Source: Theristus sp. LFF4_11 (taxonomy: Eukaryota; Nematoda; Chromadorea; Monhysterida; Xyalidae). From it: 64,000 bases of DNA. Numbering within the stretch: the first letter of the stretch is position 1; every line of letters begins with the position of its first letter. This document shows positions 31,648 through 41,899 of this stretch, in pieces. The stretch is from contig JASANC010003012.1 of assembly GCA_030248135.1 (NCBI GenBank), positions 1 through 64,000 of the forward strand, written 5' to 3'. The notes beneath the pieces were generated by a model. The model saw nothing but the letters and a program-made list of their open reading frames with translations, was not told the DNA's origin and searched no databases. Both the position numbers and the translations under genes were made by a program.

Positions 31648-34600
31648 ATGGAGTCGCCGCAAGTCGATCAACAGCACATCGTCAACAGCAACGTCCCGAA
31701 TGGCATGGATCAAAACTCATTGCCACTGAACAACGACCCGATGAGTCCGTCCTTGCGAACGACGGCAGAGATGAACAACCAGCTGAACGATCACCTGGCG
31801 AATCCGGAAATGAACTGGGCGGACAACGCCGATCGGCATTTCGACGAAACAACGCAAGCGTCAACAACGTCGGCGGATGCAAGCGTCACCACGCCAGCGC
31901 CCAGCGGCCCTCCAGCTGCGCGTGAGCTTTTTTACAGTTTCACAGTTTTTACTTTTTTACAGTTCAAAAAAAAATTTGCTATCAAAATATCCACACTGCA
32001 AACTACATAAACTACCACCAACTACTTTCTACTTAAGCGGCATCCATGAAGCAGCATTTAGTGATGCTCAGCTGTGTTATAATACAGCTACGTGGTTACT
32101 AAATACTGCTTCATGAATGACCCCTCTCTTACACTATATATTTTCAACTTCAATAACAATCAAAATGAAGGTATATCTCGTTTCATTTAGCCCCGTTCGG
32201 CCCGATGCTGTCGAAAACGAAACTGCGACTCGAAAGCAAACGAGCCGGTAATCTGGGCGAACCGCATTACAACCACAAGGGCAAATGGATCGAGGGCAAG
32301 CAGACGCCGCAGAAGAGCAACTGCACCCATATCAACAAGGATCAATGCTATCGATGCATTGAATTTACCGAAAAAGGTGAACATTAATTGAGTTACCGTT
32401 CGCTCGGCAAGCTGAATAGCTAACGAGGTTCTTGTTGCAAGACGTTTTCAGGACTTCTTGCATATGTTTATATTTAGTCGCAGATAGGGTTGGCATAAGA
32501 AATAAAACCGTTTTTCAAAAAACCGGTTTTATTTCCAGTTTTTTGCGAAAATAAAAAAAACCGTTTTTACCTTAAAATTTTCGAACTTTCGGTACTTCAA
32601 AACTATCAGGTGGGTGATATCGCAAAATTATATGCAGCAAAACTGAAAAAGGGGCTGCGTGAAACATAAAAACCTTCCTGACCATATAAAAAACGGTTTT
32701 TTTACGAACCCTAGTCACCACAGATCAGCAAAAAGTTTTGTGTGTCCGTAGCCGACAAGGTAAGTGAAAAAAACGACAAGAACTGCCCATGAAAAAGTTC
32801 AAAATTGTCCAGAACGCGCCGACATCTGCAAACATTTCTGGCTGCTCGGCTCGCACGAACGCCGCATGAACTATCTGCTGTGGTGCGTCACGGTCGAACC
32901 GATCAAACGTCGACGCAGCAAACGCGACAGGGAGATGCGGAAGAAAGAACGGTTGAGAAAGCTGAAGGAACAAGAGGAGCTGGAGAGCAACATCGATGAC
33001 GAGGAACCGAGACGAAAAAGAGATAGGTTGGATAGTGGATTCAAATAAAATATGGGTCTTTCTGTGCTGTTTTACCGACTGATGTATCTATGATCGAATA
33101 GATGGATGGAAGGAATAGCAATTCAACTAGTTTCTGCCAGAAGTACTGGACCGTGGAGTATTATGCCTGATTCAGTTCTGTTCTGTTGTTTTATTCGATT
33201 CTTTGATTAACAGGCCCTTGCGTCGAATCATTGAATCGGACGAAGATGACGACGATGACAACGATGATGATGATGGCGATGAAAACGATACGAGTCGTGA
33301 AGACGGTGAAAAAGACAAGGATGATGAAAAAGAGGAAGACAGTCGTGATGGGAACGAATCGGCTGACAAAACTAATAATACCACCCAGGACGGCGACAAC
33401 GAAGCAAGTCGTGACGAGACGAAAGAACTGAATGGTGAACTGAATGACACAAAAAACAGTAGTTGCATCCCAGAACAGATCACTTCGGAAGCTGCGGCCG
33501 CTGCTGCTGCAGCAGCGGAAGAAAAACGACGTCTGCGAACAATGTCCGTGTCGTACTTTCTGACAACACTTGACAAGAAAAAGCGATTGCGTGTCTGCGC
33601 TGATTTTCTCCATCGTACGCTGAACGTCAGTCATAAGACATTGCGTAATGCCATCAAGGTTGGTTCTGTTTCCATAAAAAAGTTTTAACCAGTTAATCAC
33701 CACTTCAATATTGTATTTTATTTACTAATAGTGACTACCATGATAGTTTCTTGAACTAAAGTAACAGTACAACAGTCCGCAGTCCAGGAAGTTTCCATAT
33801 TGACATTGAAGTTTATCAAATCAAATTCACAGCACCGCGACGAAGACAACCGCTACGCGCATCAAGACATGCGCGGACAGGTGCGACCGGAACAGAAACT
33901 GACCGACGACCAGAAGAACGCTCTTCGAGCGCACATCGAGTCGTTCGCATTCGTCGAGTCCTACTCCACCCGCGGCGATAAGCCGCGGCAATTCCTCGCA
34001 GACACCGAACTCTCGATCTACGGCATGCATCGAAAGTTCGTCGAATTGTACAGTCGATTCAAACCGGAAGTAGTGGTGTCGCGGTTCGCCTACACGCGTT
34101 TCTTCAACAACGAATATCAACTCGAGTTCCTGCGAACCCCGCAAAAGGGCTCACGACCTCGCCGGAGCTCCGATCCGGAGGACTACAAACCGCCGCCGTT
34201 AAAACGGCCGAGACCGAGTAAAAAGAAGAAGCCACCAAGTGAAGTGCCGACGCAAGTTGTCTCGAACGAGATCGGCACCGACCATCGGATGGCGTTCAGC
34301 AACCAGCAAGACATTGACGAATTCGACTTAACCCAGGTTTTGCAGGTCGGTGCAGTCGTAAGATGAACATTGACATGCATTTTTTAAATTTGTAGAAATC
34401 CACAAACATCCGAAAACACTGTTTCAGGACCTCGGCCAGGCAGTGGGCCCAACAGCCGGTGCCACTGGTCACGTCATCCAACAGAAACAACAACCACAAC
34501 AAGCGACCACGTCAACGCCAGCGAAACCGCGCAAGCCTACAAAACGCAAACAACCGCAACCGAAGCAGCTACCAGCAGCAGCGCAAGTGCAACAACAACA

Positions 34601-34837
34601 GCAGCAACAACAACCAGCTCACCATCAACAGCCCCAACAACAACAGCAACAACAGCAACAACAGCAACAACAGCTGCAGACACAACAACCGCCGCAGTAC
34701 CACCAACTGCAACAGTTGCAGGCTGCGCAGCTGCCGCAGACGTCGACGCCACAGCAAGTGCCACCGCCGCCGCCGCCGCAACAGGCGCACCAACAACATC
34801 AACATCAACCGACTCAACAACAACAACACCTTCAGCA

Positions 34838-34869
<32 letters not shown>

Positions 34870-35153
34870 AGATCTATGTCCGTGGAGTACCATTAGAGCC
34901 GTATATGACGACGACGACGCGAACGAGCACCAGTCAAGTGAACCTCGCAACGGCGACATCGAGTGTGAGCGCCTCATCGACACCGGCGCTATCGCTGGAC
35001 ACCGTCAATCAAAACGTGAACGCGTTCGCGCAGGTGCAACCGCCGAACTTTGGCTATCCAATCTCGAATTTCTCCACTATTCAATCGCATCCGCTATTCC
35101 CGCAGATGACGTCGCCAAACTTCCATTTCGACGGGCGAAATCGATTGCAATAA
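31648..35153 (+). CDS. Array gene J: member with two extra introns and long poly-Q tail (785 aa model)
   Basis: The exons are 31648-31921, 32191-32376, 32813-33026, 33214-33658, 33833-34345 and 34428-35153; phases join to 785 residues. Exon 2 has G-E-P-H-Y-N-H-K-G-K and C-x-H-x5-C-x2-C. The exon with E-R-A-D-I-C-K-H-F-W-L-L-G-S is cut by a 187 bp intron inside the charged linker. The last exon is cut by an 82 bp intron right after E-F-D-L-T-Q-V-L-Q. The second part has very long Gln runs, then Q-I-Y-V-R-G-V-P-L-E-P-Y. The terminus diverges after F-P-Q-M-T-S-P-N-F-H-F, with seven added residues. Both extra introns use normal GT-AG sites. Confidence 0.83.
32036..32124. mobile_element. Palindromic GGGGCATTCATGAAG-type MITE
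   Basis: It begins AGCGGCATCCATGAAG and ends CTTCATGAATGACCCCT, preceded by TTA. It lies in intron 1 of gene J. Confidence 0.7.
32485..32713. mobile_element. Degenerate hAT-like MITE related to the 24.3 kb element
   Basis: The left end TAGGGTTGGCATAAG matches the element at 24336. The right end is ACGAACCCTA, and mirrored AAAACCGTTTTT segments lie inside. I could not find a matching 8 bp flank, so insertion limits are uncertain. It lies in intron 2 of gene J. Confidence 0.5.
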
Positions 35154-35800
35154 GCAGCCAACGGTGTTTTTGTTGTGTTTAGGATAGAGCAGGGTTTGGT
35201 TTCATCGCGTTTATACAAATACAATTTTAGCAAGAGAGCTTATCAATCAACTTTAGCAGCTTTTTAAAATAAACGACAAAACGATAACAGATTCAGTCGT
35301 CCAACGAAAATAGTCCACACACTTCAATTCAAACTACAACATTTATACTTTTGAACCACCCTGTATTTATGTAATAGGCTTTTTATTGTTTTTTTGCCAC
35401 CATGTATGCATTTCCCCAGCCATACGCTGAGTAAAAGGACAATTTACCAAACTTAAAAAGGCAATTTATTTTGCTCCCTTTCCGTGATTCAGTAGTTGTG
35501 TGGCATTCCGAAATCTGAATAGTCCCTAGTTTTTTCACTAATATAATTCATATCCACTTTAAAATTTGATTGTTCAAGAACAGATTTTTGTGTTTGGTCG
35601 TCTTCTCAATGTTTTTTGTAGTTTTGGTTTTTGTTGGTCACTTCTTTTTGCCTCAACAAGGTTTGTGCTTGTGCAGTATTGCCATTAAAAATTGCATTTC
35701 GAAAGTCAACTCAACAATGAAGGTTGACAGAAAAAAAATTAAACAAATACGTCGTGTTTCAGAAAAAAAACGAACAACGACTTTCAAAATGTAAACTGAC
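35154..35800. other. Interval between gene J and the neurochondrin-like fragment
   Basis: It is AT-rich. I looked on the - strand for further exons of the neurochondrin-like gene and saw none. Confidence 0.4.
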
Positions 35801-36343
35801 CTCGTAGGCTGCGTGGAACGGTTGAAGGATTGCATTCAGGCATCGGTCAACTTGGCCCGATAAATTGCCACTGCACTTCCGTTGATACAGCGCGCTCACA
35901 AAGGTGATCGATTCAAATGTTCCTGCAAAAAAAACACTGAGTGCAAATTGTCTGGAATAATAGCTTGATAACTGATGAAGGACTGCAAAATCGGCAACAA
36001 CAAATTTCACTAAACTCATCTCATACCTTTATTGAGGTCATGTCTTGTCAACGCTTCTAGTAGCGTGTTCCGTTCTTTTTCCGAAATTAGAAACGCCATT
36101 TGTTTGCAGCAATGCACCGCAATGCCGCTCTGATTTTCGTCCAGAACAACGTCTCCTTTTGGGTTTGAGTAATAATCTGTGGTACATTTAGCCAGAGCAC
36201 CCGCGACCGAATTATATCGATTGCAGATATCCTGAAAAAATATTGAAAAATCTGATCGATTTTTTTCAATTGTTTGTTGATTCATTCATTTGATTCAATC
36301 ACTTTTTTCATCCAATCACGGAGTTGTTCTTTTATTGTAGATT

Positions 36344-36564
36344 TATTCGAACGTGTCCGGACTAAAATGACGTGATTTGCTTTAAAAACGCCCGTTTGTC
36401 ACAAAGTACAGGCACTAACATTTCAGTTTGGCATGACTGAATCGACATTCACCATTTGTTTACGAGAAGAAATCGGCTAAACGGAACGTCTGGTTTGCTG
36501 TGAACGACAAGCGCATGTTTTGCGACACATGACGTCATTTCAGTGGGACACGTTTGAAAAAATA
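36344..36564 (+). mobile_element. CRE-bearing MITE, copy 3
   Basis: It has the same ends (AACGTGTCCGG, GGGACACGTTT) and TGACGTCA near the right end; the left site is TGACGTGA. It lies between neurochondrin-like exons. Confidence 0.75.
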
Positions 36565-36684
36565 CGTCATGCCTGGTCGCCAGCAGACAACAGCACTGAC
36601 AGCACGCTCACGGCGGCGCTCCGACGATCGTCAAAATCGTCGTCTTCTGAAAATCGTTCAGACAAAAATTATTGCGAAACTTCC

Positions 36685-36882
36685 GTTGTCACCCTCGTGG
36701 CCTGGTGGTAGTGCGTTAGACTACAGTCTGTGCGCTCGGGGGATCGAGCCCCGCCGAGGGGTGTATAGGCACTGAATGACAGAGAAAACTCGATGGGCGC
36801 CCTACTCAATGGCGTTCGTGTACGCTTCTCTGGGTAAGCCCTGGCTAAAAACATCGCCTAAAAATCACAACAACAACAACAA
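36685..36882 (+). mobile_element. tRNA-derived SINE, copy 3, with target duplication
   Basis: The full-length element is flanked by AAACTTCC on both sides (36677-36684, 36883-36890). Box A and box B-like segments and a (CAA)n tail are present. It lies antisense within the neurochondrin-like gene. Confidence 0.9.
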
Positions 36883-37367
36883 AAACTTCCCGAAAGCCGT
36901 GTTCAATTCACGTCAAAGTGGCCAATAAAAGAATTGTTGGAAAAAAATTTTGGAATCTCACGCTGTCTCAATCGTTTTAGCGGACCGTCCTGCAATCTTG
37001 CGAAATAAAATGAATTAAAATTAATGGAAACAACGGTTCACATAAAACCCACCGCACTCACCACAATCATCCGTCAGCAACCGGCCGATCAACGACGGCT
37101 GAATCGAGCCGGCCAATTGCTTGACAGTGTCGACCGAAAGGTCACCGGGTGACGACAGCAATTTCGGAACCAGAAACATTTGAAGCAAGAGATTTTTAAG
37201 AGCAAAAAGCCGTCTGCTTTCAGTAAAAAGTCAAGAAAAGCCAACATTACAACACAAACAAAAAAAAAACTGCCAACCAGTATCAGCGCCGCGATTTGAT
37301 CGGTGTCAGATTGCGCGTGCGCCAGCATGGACACGACACGATCCAAACGTGCCCTTTGTTGCTCCAT

Positions 37368-39083
37368 ATCAAAAGCACAAAACAAACATGAATCGGAAAA
37401 CTACAGATCAAAATGTCAAACACAGTCAGTTGGTCGATTTGAACAACACTGCACAGCAACCATAAGCAAGAAACCAATCAGCTGCTAAACCTCAACTGAC
37501 AAGCGGTGGTAAGAGCTTAGGGATACGTAACTCCAGCGCCCAGCCCACATGGGGGGCTTGGCACTTTCGGGTTTCCGAACTTGGTGGGCCAGGTGAAATA
37601 AAATGGAATAAATGTGCAAGCATGACAAGTAACGTTCAGCGTGATTGCTATTGCTGCGACTCAAAAACTCAACAAAACAAGAACCATCGGTCGATTTGGT
37701 TTTCGAATTCGATTTTTTATTTTCAGCCTGTTGCATTCATCAAATCTCGCAATGAACAACTGAAGTTTTGCATGGAATCAGCACAAGAACACAAGTAAAT
37801 GCGCAAAAAACACTGTTTGACAATGCAAATCAATGAATCATAAAGAGCGACGAAAAAATCATGCTTTCGATATGGGAGCTCCCACATAGAAAGAAAACCA
37901 CAAACACAAAGAACGAAGAAAAAACAAAACAGGAACACAAATTACAGCGACCACACAACAAACAGTTAAAAAAACAATGACAAAATCATATCACTGTCAC
38001 TAAATCGTGTACCACAACAGTCCAAATCAAAATATAGCAAAAATAAATCACGATGAAACCCATCAATGGAACTCTTAATGCCATCGGAGAAAATTAATCT
38101 GGAGACTAATCACAAAAAGTCAACACCGTAAAAATGAATGAACAGCTGCTGAACGAACAGCTCTGAAACGAAGTCCGAATTTGCAAACTGTACAAAAAAT
38201 CAGGCTTTTCTTATTTATTAGCGCGTTTGTGCAAAGAAAATCTATGAAGATATAACGCACGTTGTTGCAAGGCGCGACCGAAACAAGAAAGATTACCCGA
38301 CCAAAAACACAATCAGCCAAACAAAGCAACTGACTCTCTGCAAAATTCGACTCCTAAAACACAAAAAGAGTGAAAGTGAGACAAGAAGCATGGCAGAAAA
38401 ACGGATTTAGTTAAGGCGCGTTTAGCAATTAGTTTTTTGTGTGTACGCACGGACACGACAAGTAAAAAATGGCCACGCGATTTAGAAATCGTGTCGTGTG
38501 TGCTATCTTAATGCATTACGGACACGATTAGTTTGCGTACGGGATTTAGAACGACGTTTGTGCGTACGGACGAAAAACTAAATGGTGTTTCCGCCTTTAG
38601 CTCTCACATTGTCACAGTGGAAATTTTGGCTCAATCAGAGAGGTTTGATTTGCAGAGTTATCCAAAACTACACATGCCCCCAAGAGCATTAAACAACCTC
38701 TCTTAAAGTTAATAAAAACGAAAACGCAAACGAAAAGCATTCGCTAAAACGATGCTTGTTACTTTGAGCCGGTGCAGTGAATCGAAAAACCACTGTCAAA
38801 AAAATTCATTAAAAATGTTTATCCAATTGACTAAAGGAACACATATTTTTGAAGGAGAATTCTAATCTCATTTTTTGTGAATCAAATCGATGAAGCCTAA
38901 TCGCAGCCACAGTTTCATTGGCTATTGGCAACTAACTACCGCAGGCGCTTCAAAAACCTGCATGAACTGCAAAAATTGAAATCTCCATCAAAACGGCAAT
39001 ACGTTCCGGCCAATTGGCTGGGCTGAATACCAACAAAAAAACCGCACGAAGAAACCAAAACAAAACAAAAAAAGCCGCACGAA
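37368..39083. other. Gap between the neurochondrin-like fragment and DNAJB1
   Basis: I see no conserved coding sequence. One MITE lies at 38411-38600. The right part is presumably 3' flank of the DNAJB1-type gene. Confidence 0.4.
38411..38600. mobile_element. MITE with imperfect inverted ends of about 45 bp
   Basis: The left end runs TTAAGGCGCGTTTAGC then TTAGTTTTTTGTGTGTACGC. The right end mirrors it with GCGTACGGACGAAAAACTAA then GTTTCCGCCTTTAG. It is a single copy in this window. Confidence 0.6.
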
Positions 39084-40446
39084 TCACTCCGTGGCCGGCA
39101 ACAACTGCGACAGCGCGTCCTTGATCGGTTGCTCCAATCGCGCCGGGAAGCGCACGTCGAACTCGACGATCAGATCACCGCGTCTGTTGGCCTGCTTCGG
39201 CAGCGGCAGTCCCTGGCCGGAGATGCGTCGCGTCGTGTTCGGTCGCACGATCTCCGTCAGCCGCAACGGCACCGTGCCACCATCCAACGTCGGCACGCTG
39301 ACGGTCGTGCCGCAGAGTGCGTCCCTCAGCGGCAGTCGCACGGTGTGCCGAACGTCGGCGCCCTCGCGTTTGAACTGCGCGTGCGGTTTGTCCTTGATCA
39401 CGAACACAATATCAGCGGGTATCTTGTTCGGCGACTGATCGCCCTCGCGCGGAAACGTCACTTTTGTGCCGGCCTTCCAGCCCGGCTTCACGTTGATCGT
39501 CAGCACCTTGTCCTCGATGCGCGTCGACTGGCCGTCCTGGTTGAGCACCTTTCGCGTGATCTTCATCTTTTTCGTGCAGCCTTTGAGGATGTCCTCGAGC
39601 GACACGTGCAGATCGTGCGTCACTGCGGGGTCCTGGCGTTTCCGTGGCGCCTGCTGCATGCCGCCGAAGCCGCCGAAGCCGTGATGCATGTGACTGAACG
39701 TGCCGTCGTCGTCGCCGTCCATCTGCATGTGCATCGTCGTGCCGCCCGGTCCGAAGAACATCGAGCGCGTTGCGCCGCCGCCGCCGACGCCGCCCGGCAT
39801 GCCGCCGGCGAAAAACGTCGCAAACGGATCCTCGCCGCCGAAGAACTGCGAGAAGACGCGCATCGGGTCGCCTCTGAAAAAATGGCAGGAAGTTCGAGTT
39901 TTCGATTCTCAAACAAAAAAGCGTACAGTACAATGTCAACCAACTGCGACACATCGTGCAGTTTGTGCATTCTGGTGGGCATGCTGATTGGCTGCATCCA
40001 GCTGGTAGATTCTTTTAGTGAACCCAGTTTAAGAGCAGCTTATCCGCTGAGTGCCAATGGTTTTTTTACACTAAATTATCCTATCCACTTGCACTGAGGG
40101 AAAGAAGAAGTCAAAATCCAAAAGAGAATGAACGCTTGTGGTTAACAACAGAATTCAAAAGCTCTCACTGGAACTCGTAGTGCATGCCAGCGCCTGGACC
40201 GCCACCGCCGCCGCCTCCCATCGACCCCTTGAGTCCATCTTCGCCGAATTTATCGTAAACTTCTTTCTTTTTCGGGTCCGACAGCACTTCGTACGCTTCA
40301 GCGGCCTCTTTGAATTTCTCCTCGGCGCCGGCGGATTTGTTTTTATCGGGATGGTATTTCAGCGCCATTTTTCGATAGGCCTTCTTGATTTCATCGTCGG
40401 ACGCGCTGCGCGACACGCCCAGAATGGTGTAGTAGTCCTTTCCCAT
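39084..40446 (-). CDS. DNAJB1: DNAJB1-type HSP40 co-chaperone (class B J-protein)
   Basis: Two exons, 40446-40169 and 39873-39084, join in phase to 355 residues. The J domain begins M-G-K-D-Y-Y and carries the H-P-D triad at residues 32-34, which stimulates Hsp70 ATPase. A Gly/Phe/Met-rich linker follows (A-F-F-A-G-G-style repeats). The C-terminal substrate-binding domains include [12 protein letters not shown] and the G-D-Q-S-P region. There is no zinc-finger module, so it is class B. Length and order match DNAJB1/DNAJB4/DnaJ-1 proteins of about 340 residues; it is a cytosolic and nuclear chaperone. A textbook heat-shock element 690 bp upstream predicts heat induction. A likely noncoding first exon may end near 41075, where CATTCAG precedes GTACGT on the - strand. 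Confidence 0.93.
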
Positions 40447-41131
40447 TGTGACGACTTGGGTCGTTCGTTGTTGAAATCCGACAGAATAATTGATGAGTTT
40501 GCTTTGTTTAAAATTGCTTTTGCTTTAAATTATAATTGCTTTCTTCTTTCTTCTGAGTTTCTTTCTGACCAAAAAATTCTATTAAGCAGTTTTTTTAAAA
40601 TCAAAACGTCGTCCTCCTCGTCGTCGTCCGGCGATGCCGGCCGATCAAAATCAGTGGATCTCTCTTTCTTTCTCTGCTCTACTAGTCTGGAGATGGAATG
40701 ATTTGATTGATGGGTGATTTCCTTGCCTTTCCTTTTGTCTTCTTGAACTTTTGTTTTTTTTATTGTTTTTTGTTTTTGTTCGGTATAAAAAGATTTTTTT
40801 GATATTGCCGAACGAACGTGTCTTAATCAATTTAGAAGCGCTTATTACCACAACTAACACACGCTCTGATTTTAAATAAAAATTGCGTGTTTGAGGTTGA
40901 AACTTGTCTTGCTCCAGTCTAAATTTGTAAACACGCAAAACTCGGTTATTGTTACAAGGCGTTTACTAAACAAACGAACGCGGCATGCGAGAAACTTTTG
41001 CACTCTGTTTTTGCTTGCCCAACGGCCGCAACTGCAAATAGTGATAGCTGAACCGATTTTGAAACGTACCTGAATGAGGTTGATCCTTTTGAAAATAGGT
41101 TTTAGGGCGCAAGTTGTTCATCCGTCGAACA

Positions 41132-41154
41132 TTCCAGAAATTTCGAGAATATTC
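41132..41154 (-). promoter_or_regulatory. Heat-shock element with five perfect units
   Basis: Five alternating TTC/GAA units are each separated by exactly 2 bp: TTC 41132, GAA 41137, TTC 41142, GAA 41147, TTC 41152. Trimeric HSF1 binds such inverted nGAAn arrays. It lies upstream of the DNAJB1-type gene, and the family is classically HSF-driven. Confidence 0.9.
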
Positions 41155-41899
41155 CACAGAATTGGAGAGTTTGCAAAAACTGTGCATTACGTTGTTCTTA
41201 GTCAGCAGAACGCAAACACAAACAGCGCATGTGTTGTCTTTGTAAGGAAAAAGAGACTTACAGTTAGGGAAAATTGCTGTTTTGTACAGCGGGCACGGAA
41301 CGACAACGAAAGTACAAATCTTTTTCGGGTTAGTTTCGGATCACAGGAAAACATGTGGAAAGTTGCAACACGAAATTTTGTGAGTGTCGGTGTTAAGTCA
41401 AAGACAAATTTGCACACGGCATTTTCTGATGATTTGATGTCAAATCCAAATCTGATTACCAATGGGTACGTTCAAACTTCAAACTTCAACGTTTATCGTA
41501 CAAAAGTAGTGATTTTGATAAGAATGCCCACCAAAACGTTTTTTGTGTCTTTTTGTGCAAGTGGCAATTGAATCGAACACAAATTACAAATAGAAGCCTG
41601 AGAAAATTCCAACTTGTGATTTTAGCTTTCCTAAACCAAGCGTTTCAAACCAAACTCACATCAGATACTTGAGTTTTAAAAAAACTTTGTTGTGGTCGTG
41701 GTGGTTTCACATGTGGTGTTTTTGGATTCGTCTTAAATTGAAAAAAGCACGCATTGGCAAATACCACAACGAAAAAATTGGCAAATACCACAACAAAGGC
41801 CCACACCACAACTTCAAAGTTTTTTCTTTCTGAATTTAGCTATGTACAAAATCATTCCTTTCATGTATGAGCAAAGTCTTTCCTTTCTTGTTTGCTAAT

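Larger units (their letters stand above)
35801..37367 (-). pseudogene. Neurochondrin-like gene, partial or broken
   Basis: Four exon-like segments are read on the - strand: 37367-37278, about 37170-37062, 36231-36027 and 35922-35801. The first two together align by memory with the neurochondrin N-terminus. That match covers A-Q-S-D-T-D-Q-I-A-A-L-I-L-V-P-K-L-L, then I-G-R-L-L-T-D-D. The third and fourth encode plausible helical segments (V-A-G-A-L-A-K-C; Q-V-D-R-C-L-N-A-I-L-Q-P-F) and join in phase 1. The second-to-third junction does not join in frame, so an exon is missing or mutated. The first intron lacks a normal AG. No 3' exons are seen. It is a fragment or a decaying gene; family assignment is tentative. 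Confidence 0.4.

Noticed and set aside
32714..32721. 8 bp target duplication for the element at 32485-32713
   Set aside because: GTCGCAGA and GTCACCAC match at only half the positions, so no duplication is claimed.
34537..34983. Long - strand open frames rich in Val, Leu or Ala opposite the Gln-rich tails (also near 4456, 11786 and 16095)
   Set aside because: They are antisense readings of CAA/CAG/CCA repeats in the real + strand exons; they have no start context, splice support or family motif.
409..35153. Array genes as active autonomous transposons
   Set aside because: No catalytic DDE/RNase H region, no terminal inverted repeats or target duplications around the units, and all copies are in one tandem orientation.
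39129..40097. 322-residue + strand frame opposite the DNAJB1-type gene
   Set aside because: It mirrors the high-GC coding sequence of the chaperone; the - strand has the clear J-domain protein with joined exons.
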